Origin: Bacteroidaceae bacterium
Lineage (GTDB): Bacteria; Bacteroidota; Bacteroidia; Bacteroidales; Bacteroidaceae
Assembly: GCA_017642425.1 (NCBI GenBank)
Contig: JAGCPB010000001.1
Span: forward strand, 21,424-85,423
Length of the DNA stretch: 64,000 nt
Direction: 5' to 3'
Numbering within the stretch: the stretch's first letter is position 1; the number at the start of each line of letters is the position of its first letter. Below are positions 1 to 7,511 of the stretch, piece by piece. The notes under the pieces are model-generated. The model worked only from the letters and a program-made list of their open reading frames with translations, did not search any database and was not told the DNA's origin. A program made the translations under genes and the position numbers.

Positions 1-702
1 TTTGTGGTAGTTGATTACATTGCGGGTAAAGAACTCCGAGAAACATTGAATGAGCATCTTGTGTACCTCGGGGATGGAGCGCTTGTCTATCAGGAATGGG
101 GCGAAACTTGCAATATACCGGTTGGCCATAGGCTTGCGGTACACGCTCTCAATGATGCTGTCCTTAGTCAGTGAGTATTTCTGCATGAACTCGGTGCATA
201 CCTGTTCCGGCAGCTGGCGCTTAAGGCAGTCGCCTATCAGACGTCGGCCAAGCGCCGATGCACTGCCTTCATCTCCCAGGATATAACCCAAAGAGGGTAC
301 CTGGTCAATAATGATGCTGCCGTTGTAAAGACATGAGTTTGAACCCGTGCCAAGAACGCATGCTACACCCTCGGATTTGCCGCACAGGGCACGGGCGGCG
401 CCCAGCATATCGCTGTCTACTATGATGACGGCATTGGGCAGAAACTCTTTCAGTATCCCGGCCATCTGTGCGCAGATGGATTCAGTGGCGCATCCTGCAC
501 CGTAATAGAATACCTGGCTGACCGCGCCCAGGTCAATATCGGGTATGCCGGTTATGAGTTCGCTGCTGATAATGCTCCTTATTTCATCTTCTGTCTGGTG
601 GCAGGGATTGATACCTTGGGTCTTGACCACTTTCAGGTCATCCTTGGTATTGAAAAATCCCCAGTCAGTCTTGGTTGATCCGCTGTCAACTGTTAGCTTC
701 AT
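1..702 (-). CDS. N-acetylglucosamine kinase-like protein (BadF/BadG/BcrA/BcrD ATPase family), 3' end outside window
   Basis: Read on the minus strand from the ATG at 702, an uninterrupted frame of 234 codons runs off the left edge, so the C-terminus is missing. The protein opens with MKLTVDSGSTKTDWG, the phosphate-1 loop of the actin-like ASKHA ATPases, and has LGTGSNSC near residue 120, the phosphate-2/adenosine region of the BadF/NagK family. In this family the reaction is ATP-dependent 6-phosphorylation of GlcNAc, in the cytoplasm. The ATG overlaps the TGA of the ampG-like gene (ATGA), so translation is probably coupled. The neighbouring muropeptide permease suggests recycling of cell-wall GlcNAc; the substrate is inferred. 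Confidence 0.85.
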   Translation of the reverse strand, partial: MKLTVDSGSTKTDWGFFNTKDDLKVVKTQGINPCHQTEDEIRSIISSELITGIPDIDLGAVSQVFYYGAGCATESICAQMAGILKEFLPNAVIIVDSDMLGAARALCGKSEGVACVLGTGSNSCLYNGSIIIDQVPSLGYILGDEGSASALGRRLIGDCLKRQLPEQVCTEFMQKYSLTKDSIIESVYRKPMANRYIASFAPFLIDKRSIPEVHKMLIQCFSEFFTRNVINYHK

Positions 703-1964
703 TGTTTCTTTCCAAAGTCAGGTTCATACTTTATCAATGCCGATACCACGCAGGTCACGGTGCAGCAGGCAATGATCCAGATAAAGAACCACTGGTAGCC
801 CATCTTCTCCTGCAGCCAACCCGATATCATGCCCGGCAGCATCATTCCCAATGCCATGATTCCTGTGCTGATGGCGTAGTGCGATGTCTGATGTTCGCCG
901 CGTGCAAAATACATAAGGAACAGCGTGTAGGCGGTGAATCCGAATCCGTAGCCCAACTGCTCCACGAATATGCAGATGCTTACCAGCGGCAGGTTCTGAG
1001 TGGGGAACCAGCTCAGATATACATAGACCAGGTCCGGTACGGAGATTGCGGCAACCATGAACCATATGCATTTCTTTAGGCCGAACCGGGATAGTGTTAT
1101 TCCGCCCAGGATGCCTCCCAACAGCAGGCCTATCACACCCAGTGTACCCTGGGCAAATCCAATCTGCTGTGTGGTAAGTCCCAGACCTCCGTTAACCACA
1201 TCATCAATCAGGAACAGCGGGGCGATCTTGCCTATCTGTGCCTCAGGGAACCGGAACAGCAGGATGAACAGCAGTGCCGGGATAATGTAAGGCTTCTGGA
1301 AATAACTGACAAATGTCATTCCGAACTCTTTCATTATGTTCTGCCCTGAGATTCCGGTTGTGCAGTCTGCTACCGGGTGGGGCAGTATGTATGAGTGGTA
1401 AAGCCATAACAGTATCATGAGACCTCCAGCAATTAGGAATCCCAGGCTCCATGCACGTACTGTATTGCCGAACAGTTTCTCAAACGTTCCAACCAATATG
1501 AGCAGACCGCCTTGTCCTGCAATCATTGCTATTCGGTATGCGGTGTTCCTGATACCCACAAACATGGACTGCTCGCCTTCATCAAGCCCCAGCATGTAGA
1601 ATCCGTCAATGGATATATCATGCGTAGCCGAACTGAATGCCAGCAGCCACATTATGGCCAGTGACCAACGGAAGAAATTGGTGGTGTTCAGAGTCAATGC
1701 CATACCGGCCAGACCTGCGCCCAGTATGAGTTGGGTAAGCAGCAGCCACCAGCGCTTGGTCTTGACCAGGTCCACGAACGGACTCCAGAAAGGCTTGATT
1801 ACCCACGGCAGGTAGAGCCAGCTGGTGTACAGGGCAACATCGGTATTGCTTATGCCCAACTGCTTGAACATAACGGCCGATACGGTGACCACCAGAACGT
1901 ACGGCAGTCCCTCGGCAAAGTAGAGTGTGGGCACCCAGGCCCACGATGTACGTCTTTTTGCCAT
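699..1964 (-). CDS. ampG: AmpG-like MFS muropeptide permease
   Basis: 421 residues, very hydrophobic along its whole length, with about 12 predicted membrane segments. The N-terminus (WVPTLYFAEGLPYVLV) and the internal ATHDISIDGFYML motif are typical of the AmpG family of the major facilitator superfamily, which imports anhydro-muropeptides released by cell-wall turnover into the cytoplasm. It follows the flavodoxin stop codon with no gap and overlaps the GlcNAc kinase by 4 bp, so the three form one leftward operon. The peptidoglycan-recycling role fits the AmgK/MurU-like genes transcribed divergently at 2.9-5.1 kb. An SLC33-like transporter of another substrate cannot be excluded. Confidence 0.85.
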   Translation of the reverse strand: MAKRRTSWAWVPTLYFAEGLPYVLVVTVSAVMFKQLGISNTDVALYTSWLYLPWVIKPFWSPFVDLVKTKRWWLLLTQLILGAGLAGMALTLNTTNFFRWSLAIMWLLAFSSATHDISIDGFYMLGLDEGEQSMFVGIRNTAYRIAMIAGQGGLLILVGTFEKLFGNTVRAWSLGFLIAGGLMILLWLYHSYILPHPVADCTTGISGQNIMKEFGMTFVSYFQKPYIIPALLFILLFRFPEAQIGKIAPLFLIDDVVNGGLGLTTQQIGFAQGTLGVIGLLLGGILGGITLSRFGLKKCIWFMVAAISVPDLVYVYLSWFPTQNLPLVSICIFVEQLGYGFGFTAYTLFLMYFARGEHQTSHYAISTGIMALGMMLPGMISGWLQEKMGYQWFFIWIIACCTVTCVVSALIKYEPDFGKKQ

Positions 1965-2519
1965 TTACTTGGCGGGTATGGCAGCCTTGAGTTTGTCAAT
2001 CACAGCCTGACGAGCCTCAGGGGTGGGGTTGCGCTTAAGTGTGGTGCCCTCAACCCAGTTCAGGTCAGGATACTGCTGCTTAAGGTAGTTGAAAGAGTTG
2101 GTCAGTTCGCTGCTGCCCGATGTGGAGAACGCGATCACGGTTTTGCCCTTAAGGTCATTTTTCTCTATGAAGGTATAGATGATGTTGGGTGCATAGTTAC
2201 CCCAGATGGGGAATCCTATATAGACCACATCGTACTGCTTCAGGTTCTTGGGGCTCTCCTTGAGTTCGGGACGCATTGCCTTGTCGGCCATCTCCTTGAA
2301 GGCGCGTGCCTCGCGGTTGCCCAGGTTGACATCCTCGGCGGTATAGGGCTGTGCTCCCTCAATCTCAAACAGGTCAGCGCCTGTAGCTTTGGCCAGATCC
2401 TGTGACAATGACTTTGTTGTGCCTGATGCTGAGAAATAGGTTATCAGCACTTTAGGCTCTTTAGCTGAGCAAACGGTCATTATCATAACCGTCAATGCTA
2501 AAATCAGACTTTTCTTCAT
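1965..2519 (-). CDS. Flavodoxin-family protein, probably exported
   Basis: 184 residues. An N-terminal hydrophobic stretch (MKKSLILALTVMIMTVCSA) looks like a signal peptide; the cysteine in TVCSA could make it a lipoprotein but the box is poor. The mature part begins with VLITYFSASGTTKSL, the FMN phosphate-binding loop of the flavodoxin_4 group, and has YDVVYIGFPIWGNYAP, the loop stacking on the flavin. Electron transfer or quinone/nitro reduction in the periplasm is a reasonable guess; the partner is unknown. It is the first gene of the leftward operon with ampG and the GlcNAc kinase. Confidence 0.85.
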   Translation of the reverse strand: MKKSLILALTVMIMTVCSAKEPKVLITYFSASGTTKSLSQDLAKATGADLFEIEGAQPYTAEDVNLGNREARAFKEMADKAMRPELKESPKNLKQYDVVYIGFPIWGNYAPNIIYTFIEKNDLKGKTVIAFSTSGSSELTNSFNYLKQQYPDLNWVEGTTLKRNPTPEARQAVIDKLKAAIPAK

Positions 2520-2544
2520 AATCGTTATTCTTGTTGTTTTTTGC

Positions 2545-2552
2545 TATCTTTG
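2545..2552 (+). promoter_or_regulatory. Bacteroidales -7 promoter element (TATCTTTG)
   Basis: TATCTTTG fits the TAnnTTTG -7 consensus of the Bacteroidetes primary sigma factor. It lies about 47 bp before the ybjQ-like ATG in the 79-bp divergent gap. I see no clear TTTG -33 element at the usual spacing, so the call rests on the -7 box and its position only. Confidence 0.5.
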
Positions 2553-2598
2553 AACTGCGAATATATGAAAATTACTTCAAACAATAATTGAAACGGTT

Positions 2599-2919
2599 AT
2601 GATATTGACTACAACCCCGGCCGTAGAGGGCCGAAACATTGCCGAGTATTGCGGTGTGGTATTTGGTGAGGTAATCACCGGTGTGAACTTCATTAAGGAT
2701 TTTGCTGCCAGCATACGTGATTTTGTGGGTGGCCGCAGCACCTCTTATGAGGATGAACTCATCAATGCCCGCTCACAAGCCATGAGAGAGATGGAGGATA
2801 GGGCTCGCAAACTGGGTGCCGATGCCGTAGTCGGAATAGACATTGACTATGAAGTCCTTGGCCAGAACGGCAGCATGATGATGGTGACCGCATCCGGTAC
2901 TGCTGTAAAGTTTGGTTAA
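2599..2919 (+). CDS. YbjQ/UPF0145 family protein
   Basis: 106 residues, the usual full length for this family, which forms pentamers and is sometimes labelled heavy-metal-binding domain. Typical segments are the N-terminal [11 protein letters not shown], the central [20 protein letters not shown] helix-strand and the C-terminal [11 protein letters not shown] strand. No biochemical role is established. It is first in the rightward operon, 9 bp before the AmgK/RapZ fusion gene, which probably means only shared transcription. Confidence 0.9.
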   Translation: MILTTTPAVEGRNIAEYCGVVFGEVITGVNFIKDFAASIRDFVGGRSTSYEDELINARSQAMREMEDRARKLGADAVVGIDIDYEVLGQNGSMMMVTASGTAVKFG

Positions 2920-2928
2920 TAATCCGGT

Positions 2929-4374
2929 ATGGATGGTGATCTGAAAGAACAGTTGCTGCGTTACGCGGGGTGTGAGCCGGAGTCGGTCATAAGGCTGACT
3001 GCGGCCGGATCCAACCGTGTCTATTATCGTTTTTGCTTGTCCGATGGACGCACCGTTGTGGGCGTGGAGGGCACAAATCCTGATGAGAACAAGGCGTTCA
3101 TGACAATCGGGCGGCATCTCAGTTCCGTAGGACTGCCTGTGCCGGAGATCCTGGCAGTATCTGACAGCGGCATGTGCTATCTGCTCCAGGACCTGGGCGA
3201 TGAGTCTCTGTTCGGACTGATGGAGAGCGCACGTGAGAGCGGTTCTTATGATGCCGGGCAAGTTGCCTTGCTGGAGAAGGTGATGCGTTTGCTGCCCGAC
3301 CTTCAGTTCAAAGGAGGCGACGGAATGGATTACAGCGTATGTTTCCCATGTGAGGCATTTGACCGCCGCAGTATATTCTGGGACCTTAACTACTTTAAAT
3401 ACAGTTTCCTTAAGGCTACGGGACTTGAGTTCCATGAGGCACGTCTGGAGGATGACTTTGAGCGGCTGGCGGATGTGTTGCTTACAGATGCCCCGTACAA
3501 CACCTTCATGTACCGTGATTTTCAGGCACGCAATGTGATGGTTCGGGATGGAGAACCTTGGTTCATAGATTTTCAGGGTGGCCGACGCGGGCCGGTAGAG
3601 TATGATGTGGCATCGTTCCTGTGGCAGGCGCGTGCGGCTTATCCCGCCCAGTTGCGTGAGCACCTTATAGATGTATATATTGACTCGCTTGGGCGTTACC
3701 GCAAGGTTGACGGCAAGGAATTCCGCCACGGACTGATGCACTTTGTGCTGTTCCGCACGCTGCAGGTGCTGGGAGCTTACGGGTTCCGCGGTTATTTTGA
3801 GCGCAAGCAGCACTTTATTCAGAGCATTCCGGCTGCAATAGGCAATCTTAGGGAACTGTTGGATGCCGGAGTAGGGGAGCGTGATTATCCCTATTTGTAC
3901 GGCGTGTTGCGTGGGCTTGTGGAACTGCCTCAGTTTACCGTGGCTGCGGTTCCTGCTGACGGGAAGCTTACAGTTCGCGTAATGAGTTTCAGCTACCGCA
4001 AGGGCGGCATCCCCGATGACGGGAGCGGCAACGGCGGCGGCTTTGTGTTTGACTGCCGAGCCATGCATAACCCGGGCCGCTATGAGCAGTACAAGGGCAT
4101 AACCGGGGCCGATGCACCCGTAATAGAGTTCCTTGAGGCTCAGGGAGAGGTGCAGCATTATCTTGAGCATGTTTACGGGCTGGTTGACCCTGCCGTCGAG
4201 AGATATGTAGAGCGCGGTTTCCTGAACCTGATGGTGGCGTTTGGCTGTACAGGCGGCCAGCACAGGTCTCTCTATTGTGCCAACCATCTGGCCGGTCATC
4301 TTAAGGAAAAGTTTGGCGATAAGATTCATATTGTGCTTGAGCATCGCGAACAGAACAAACGCATAGAACTATGA
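2929..4374 (+). CDS. AmgK-like sugar kinase fused to a RapZ C-terminal domain
   Basis: 481 residues in two parts. Residues ~1-330 are an aminoglycoside-phosphotransferase-fold kinase: QDLGDESLF follows the N-lobe, YRDFQARNVMV (~197-207) is the catalytic loop and WFIDFQGGRRGP the metal-binding segment. This resembles AmgK, the anomeric MurNAc/GlcNAc kinase of Pseudomonas. Residues ~345-475 match the C-terminal domain of RapZ/YvcJ, with SFSYRKGGIP, FVFDCRAMHNPGR and the phosphate-binding FGCTGGQHRS. In E. coli RapZ this domain binds glucosamine-6-phosphate and regulatory RNA; the N-terminal P-loop ATPase of RapZ is absent here. Its stop overlaps the MurU-like start (ATGA). The kinase substrate is inferred from that neighbour. 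Confidence 0.85.
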   Translation: MDGDLKEQLLRYAGCEPESVIRLTAAGSNRVYYRFCLSDGRTVVGVEGTNPDENKAFMTIGRHLSSVGLPVPEILAVSDSGMCYLLQDLGDESLFGLMESARESGSYDAGQVALLEKVMRLLPDLQFKGGDGMDYSVCFPCEAFDRRSIFWDLNYFKYSFLKATGLEFHEARLEDDFERLADVLLTDAPYNTFMYRDFQARNVMVRDGEPWFIDFQGGRRGPVEYDVASFLWQARAAYPAQLREHLIDVYIDSLGRYRKVDGKEFRHGLMHFVLFRTLQVLGAYGFRGYFERKQHFIQSIPAAIGNLRELLDAGVGERDYPYLYGVLRGLVELPQFTVAAVPADGKLTVRVMSFSYRKGGIPDDGSGNGGGFVFDCRAMHNPGRYEQYKGITGADAPVIEFLEAQGEVQHYLEHVYGLVDPAVERYVERGFLNLMVAFGCTGGQHRSLYCANHLAGHLKEKFGDKIHIVLEHREQNKRIEL

Positions 4375-5114
4375 ATGCACTTATCCTTGCGGCAGGATTG
4401 GGAACAAGGTTGGGTCAATTCACATCTGACCGGCCAAAGGCGCTTGTGGAGGTTTGCGGGCGCACTATGCTGGAGCATCAACTCAGGCATCTTAGTGCCG
4501 CAGGTTTTGACCGTTTTGTAATCAATATTCATCATTTTGCCGCTTCTGTACGGGAGTTTCTTTCTGAGCGCAATAATTTCGGGCTGGACATAAGGCTATC
4601 CGATGAGACCAACCTTCTGCTTGACACAGGCGGAGGCATCCGCAAGGCCATGCGCCTGTTTGACAATGACCTGCCTGTGCTGGTGCATAATGTGGATATT
4701 TTTTCCAGTGTTGACTTGAAGTCGTTGTACTGCGGTCATATTGAGAGTGGTGCAGACTCAACCCTATTGGTGGCCCAACGCTCCACATCACGCTATCTGT
4801 ATTTTGATGCTGAGGGTATGCTCCGCGGCTGGAGCAATGAGAAAACAGGACAGGTCCGTTCTCCATATCCGGACTTTGACAAGGATGCGTTTACACCTTG
4901 CGCATTCCAGGGTATTCATGTGCTTTCCCGTTCGTTGCTGCCGTTGCTTGACGCCATACCTGAACAAAAGTTCTCAATAACTGATTTCTATGTTGACAAC
5001 GCCGCTCGTTTGAGACTGCGTTCGGTTGTATCGGACCCAAAGGATTGGGTGGATGCGGGCAAACCGGAGGCTCTGGAGCGTGCATCACAAATAATCAAGG
5101 CATATTATGAATAA
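4371..5114 (+). CDS. murU: MurU-like sugar-1-phosphate nucleotidyltransferase
   Basis: 247 residues. The N-terminus MNALILAAGLGTRLGQF followed by RPKALVEV is the nucleotide-binding signature of the GT-A NTP_transferase family; VLVHNVDIF carries the metal-binding Asp. In Pseudomonas, MurU converts MurNAc-1-phosphate to UDP-MurNAc after AmgK, bypassing de novo synthesis. The same kinase-nucleotidyltransferase pair occurs here with a 4-bp ATGA overlap, supporting this role over that of a mannose-1-phosphate guanylyltransferase. Its 3' end overlaps the AlkD-like gene by 8 bp. Confidence 0.8.
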   Translation: MNALILAAGLGTRLGQFTSDRPKALVEVCGRTMLEHQLRHLSAAGFDRFVINIHHFAASVREFLSERNNFGLDIRLSDETNLLLDTGGGIRKAMRLFDNDLPVLVHNVDIFSSVDLKSLYCGHIESGADSTLLVAQRSTSRYLYFDAEGMLRGWSNEKTGQVRSPYPDFDKDAFTPCAFQGIHVLSRSLLPLLDAIPEQKFSITDFYVDNAARLRLRSVVSDPKDWVDAGKPEALERASQIIKAYYE

Positions 5115-5808
5115 GCTGCTAGACAGTATGATGCAGCATGCAGACCCCAACCAGGTGGAGGGTCTGATGCGTTTCTTCAAGACCGGTCCTGGCCAGTATG
5201 GTGAGGGTGACCTGTTCCTGGGCATAAAGGTGCCTGTTACACGCTCTGTAGTCAAGGAGTGCTGGAAGGATGTGGGCTTTAATGAACTTGAGGAGTGCGT
5301 AAGCAGCAAGTATCATGAGGTCCGTCTGGCCGCCTTGCTCACGCTGGTGGAGATATTCAGCCACAATAAGAAAAATGCTGATCTGCAAAAGCAATGCGTT
5401 GAATTCTATTTGTCACACACTGAATATATTAACAACTGGGACCTGGTGGATCTTACGTGCTATCCGCTGCTGGGAACCTGGCTGCTTGACAAGGATAGGA
5501 GTTTGTTGTATGACCTGGCCCGCAGCGGCAAAACCATCTGGGAGCAGCGCATAGGAATGGTAAGCACCATGCAGTTTATACGCCACGGCCAGACGGCCGA
5601 TACATATGCCATCGCTGATATCCTGATAAATCACAAGCATGACCTGATACACAAGGCCGTGGGCTGGCTTCTGCGTGAGGCCGGTAAGCGCGATGCCGAT
5701 GAACTGCGCCGGTGGCTGGAGCCCCGCGCACACATTATGCCACGGACTATGCTCCGGTATGCTATTGAGAAATTCCCTGAGAGTGAGCGGAAAGCGTGGC
5801 TCAGATAA
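5107..5808 (+). CDS. AlkD-like DNA alkylation repair protein (HEAT-repeat glycosylase)
   Basis: 233 residues, the usual size of the DNA_alkylation family. It has the FLGIKVPVTRSV segment, HEAT-like helical repeats (EVRLAALLTLVEIF; HKAVGWLLREAGKRD) and NNWDLVDLTCYPLLG, which holds the Trp and Asp that face the lesion in AlkD. Family members excise positively charged N3/N7-alkylpurines. It overlaps the MurU-like gene by 8 bp and is the last gene of the operon, followed by a terminator. No functional link with peptidoglycan recycling is evident. Confidence 0.88.
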   Translation: MNKLLDSMMQHADPNQVEGLMRFFKTGPGQYGEGDLFLGIKVPVTRSVVKECWKDVGFNELEECVSSKYHEVRLAALLTLVEIFSHNKKNADLQKQCVEFYLSHTEYINNWDLVDLTCYPLLGTWLLDKDRSLLYDLARSGKTIWEQRIGMVSTMQFIRHGQTADTYAIADILINHKHDLIHKAVGWLLREAGKRDADELRRWLEPRAHIMPRTMLRYAIEKFPESERKAWLR

Positions 5809-5810
5809 AA

Positions 5811-5836
5811 AAAACGGGCCAAGGATGCTCGTTTTT
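5811..5836 (+). terminator. Rho-independent terminator after the AlkD-like gene
   Basis: AAAACGGGC (5811-5819) pairs with GCTCGTTTT (5827-5835), one G-U pair, around a 7-nt loop; the 3' arm ends in a T run and a second T run follows. It sits just after the AlkD-like stop codon. Confidence 0.6.
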
Positions 5837-6010
5837 GCGTTTTTTAGATAAATTTGCAAATGTCATGATAGAAATCGTTACTGACATTGTCTGCCTGAAA
5901 AGGAACTAACCTAACATTGTGGATTAATTTCGGTGAGTGCCTGCGTTTTTTAAGTATCATGATGTACCAATTAATGCTTAACGCCTTGGGCACGGGTAAC
6001 TTTGTTGTTT
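5837..6010 (+). promoter_or_regulatory. Upstream region and -7 element (5997-6004) of the UpxY-led operon
   Basis: The 209-bp gap between the AlkD-like stop and the first possible UpxY start is AT-rich. TAACTTTG at 5997-6004 fits the TAnnTTTG -7 box; a second fit, TAAATTTG, is at 5849-5856. Neither has a clear TTTG -33 partner. If the 5997 box is used, RNA starts near 6010 and the region to 6116 is an untranslated leader. A direct repeat (TGCGTTTTTTA then TCATGAT) occurs at 5836-5869 and 5942-5963. Which promoter works is not decided by the sequence. Confidence 0.45.
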
Positions 6011-6030
6011 TTACACATTGTCTAATGTGG

Positions 6031-6050
6031 TAAACCGTGAAGGCGGTTTA
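6031..6050 (+). promoter_or_regulatory. Leader hairpin upstream of the UpxY-like gene
   Basis: TAAACCG (6031-6037) and CGGTTTA (6044-6050) form a perfect 7-bp stem with the 6-nt loop TGAAGG. It lies about 20 nt after the probable transcription start and before the favoured GTG start of the antiterminator. RfaH-type NusG paralogues are recruited at ops elements that form a small hairpin on the non-template strand, so a recruitment or pause site is possible. No T run follows, so it is not a simple terminator. Confidence 0.35.
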
Positions 6051-6116
6051 AATCCTTCGGGCACGGCTCTAACCTCCGTTGCTACCCTCTGTAGAAAGGA
6101 CTATTCAGAAACAGGG

Positions 6117-6692
6117 GTGTCCGTAAGGTATGCATATGATTCTAGCAAGCAATGGTTTGTTTTCAGAGCCACTTATGGGCGTGAATCCAAGGCACTTTCT
6201 TTTCTGGAAACCAAGGGCATAGAAGCATATCTGCCGCAACGTTGGACAGTGCGCCAGGTTGGAAATTCAACAAAGCGTGTAAAGGAACCGTTGCTGCCAA
6301 ATCTGTTATTTGCATATTGTAGTCTTGAGCAGGCTGAGGTTCTGATTAAACATACTCCGGAGCTCCAGTATCTCAACTATTATTATAATCATCTTCAGTG
6401 TGAGCCCGATGGCAAGAATCCGCCCCTGACTGTCAAATATGAGCAGATGATGAATTTCATTGCTGTTACATCGGCCCCCAATGAACATATTCGTTTGATA
6501 GATGCCAGCAGATGCCATTTCAAAAGTGGAGATAAGGTTCGTGTAGTTAACGGATCCTTTACCGGCGTAGAGGGTAAGGTGGCAAGAATATCCGGACAGC
6601 AACGTGTCGTAGTGGAAATAGACGGTCTGTGTGCGGTGGCTACGGCATACATACCCACGGCATTTCTGGAGAAAGAAGATTTAAAAGTTTGA
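6117..6692 (+). CDS. UpxY-family transcription antiterminator (NusG/RfaH paralogue)
   Basis: The open frame runs from a TTG at 6018, but I favour the GTG at 6117 (191 residues). It puts the conserved start of the NusG N-terminal domain (QWFVFRATYGRESKAL) about 12 residues in and gives the usual UpxY length. The domain continues with GIEAYLPQ and a basic LPNLLFAYC segment; the C-terminal KOW domain is visible as FKSGDKVRVVNGSFTGVEGKV. UpxY proteins promote transcription through long capsule operons in Bacteroides. Here it is followed within 18 bp by a roughly 41-kb run of co-directional genes with no capsule enzymes, so it probably serves that operon. No UpxZ partner was seen. Confidence 0.85.
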   Translation: MSVRYAYDSSKQWFVFRATYGRESKALSFLETKGIEAYLPQRWTVRQVGNSTKRVKEPLLPNLLFAYCSLEQAEVLIKHTPELQYLNYYYNHLQCEPDGKNPPLTVKYEQMMNFIAVTSAPNEHIRLIDASRCHFKSGDKVRVVNGSFTGVEGKVARISGQQRVVVEIDGLCAVATAYIPTAFLEKEDLKV

Positions 6693-6710
6693 TAATTAAA
6701 ACTTAAAGAT

Positions 6711-7190
6711 ATGGAATTTGATCCCAGTAAGATTGAGGCATTGTGTAAGGAGAGAGAAGAAAAAATCCTGAAAGGATATTTTGGGGACCTTGTAAAAGAG
6801 GCTGCTATAGAAAGACCGGAGTTCATAGGCAAAAAATATCAGCCTGATTTGCCTTACAAGATAGAATCAGAATACAAGGAATATCTGGATTTTCTTGTAA
6901 GACAACTGTTCCCCGGAAATGACATTGTCAATGTAAACAGTTTCCTTGATGAAGAGAAGCTGCGCAAACTGATGACAGATGATGACCGTGAAGGTATTGA
7001 GGTAGCCTACAAAAAGGCTACCAGGAGAAATGTTGTTGAGAGGATAGCCAATACTAATCACAAGGATGTGACATTCTATAAGGGTCTTCTTGAAGCTCAC
7101 GCAAAAGACCTCTTGTTTGTTATGCGCACTGATTTCTTGGAGGAGTTGACGGGCAAATTTATTAAGAACAAGACTTTTGAGAAGGAATGA
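6711..7190 (+). CDS. Hypothetical protein, first structural gene of the operon
   Basis: 159 residues, highly charged (many Lys and Glu), no signal peptide or membrane segment, predicted mostly helical. I recognise no family. It starts 18 bp after the UpxY-like stop and ends 9 bp before the first RyR gene, so it belongs to the same transcript. Its place at the head of the operon, in the cytoplasm, might fit an adaptor or accessory to the RyR/TIR proteins, but nothing in the sequence shows that. Confidence 0.75.
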   Translation: MEFDPSKIEALCKEREEKILKGYFGDLVKEAAIERPEFIGKKYQPDLPYKIESEYKEYLDFLVRQLFPGNDIVNVNSFLDEEKLRKLMTDDDREGIEVAYKKATRRNVVERIANTNHKDVTFYKGLLEAHAKDLLFVMRTDFLEELTGKFIKNKTFEKE

Positions 7191-7199
7191 AAGTCAAAT

Positions 7200-7496
7200 A
7201 TGAGCAAAGATAAATATATACCTCAGCCTGTGGATATATCGGATGTAATACTTCCCGATGATATCACAGAGATTGCAGAACAGATAGCCCGGAATGTTCA
7301 TGAAGTCTGGGCAAAGTCCCGCATAGACCAAGGCTGGAAATACGGAGAGCAGAGAGATGACGATAAGAAAACGCATCCATGTCTTGTCCCTTACGATGAA
7401 CTGCCTGAGAGTGAGAAGGATTATGACCGGGACACTTGTATCAATACTATTAAGATGATGATGAAACTTGGTTTCAGAATGACAAGAGAATCCTGA
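7200..7496 (+). CDS. Stand-alone RyR domain protein
   Basis: 98 residues. After a YIPQPVDISDV lead-in, almost the whole protein is one RyR (ryanodine receptor repeat, Pfam PF02026 type) domain: NVHEVWAKSRIDQGW, YGEQRDDDKKTHPCLVPYDEL, SEKDYDRDTCINTIKMMMKLGF. The conserved W, GW.YG, RDD, HP.LVPY and YDR positions are all present. In animals these repeats are part of Ca2+-release channels; prokaryotic copies have been proposed, from comparative genomics, to sense nucleotides in conflict systems. It is cytoplasmic, 15 bp before a TIR gene, and the simplest of five RyR proteins in the operon. A ligand receptor role is inferred. Confidence 0.9.
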   Translation: MSKDKYIPQPVDISDVILPDDITEIAEQIARNVHEVWAKSRIDQGWKYGEQRDDDKKTHPCLVPYDELPESEKDYDRDTCINTIKMMMKLGFRMTRES

Positions 7497-7511
7497 AAAG
7501 CAAAGAGCCCG

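Noticed and set aside
2773-4344. Long 523-codon open frame on the minus strand.
   Set aside because: It lies opposite the AmgK-RapZ fusion, whose protein has clear catalytic motifs; the antisense translation has no domain and is a shadow of codon bias.
5837-6116. Invertible promoter segment as in Bacteroides capsule loci.
   Set aside because: I found only direct repeats, no pair of long inverted repeats flanking the promoter, and no recombinase nearby.
6018-6116. TTG start for the UpxY gene giving a 33-residue N-terminal extension.
   Set aside because: It would begin about 10 nt after the probable transcription start and cover the leader hairpin; the GTG at 6117 gives the normal domain start. 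Not excluded.
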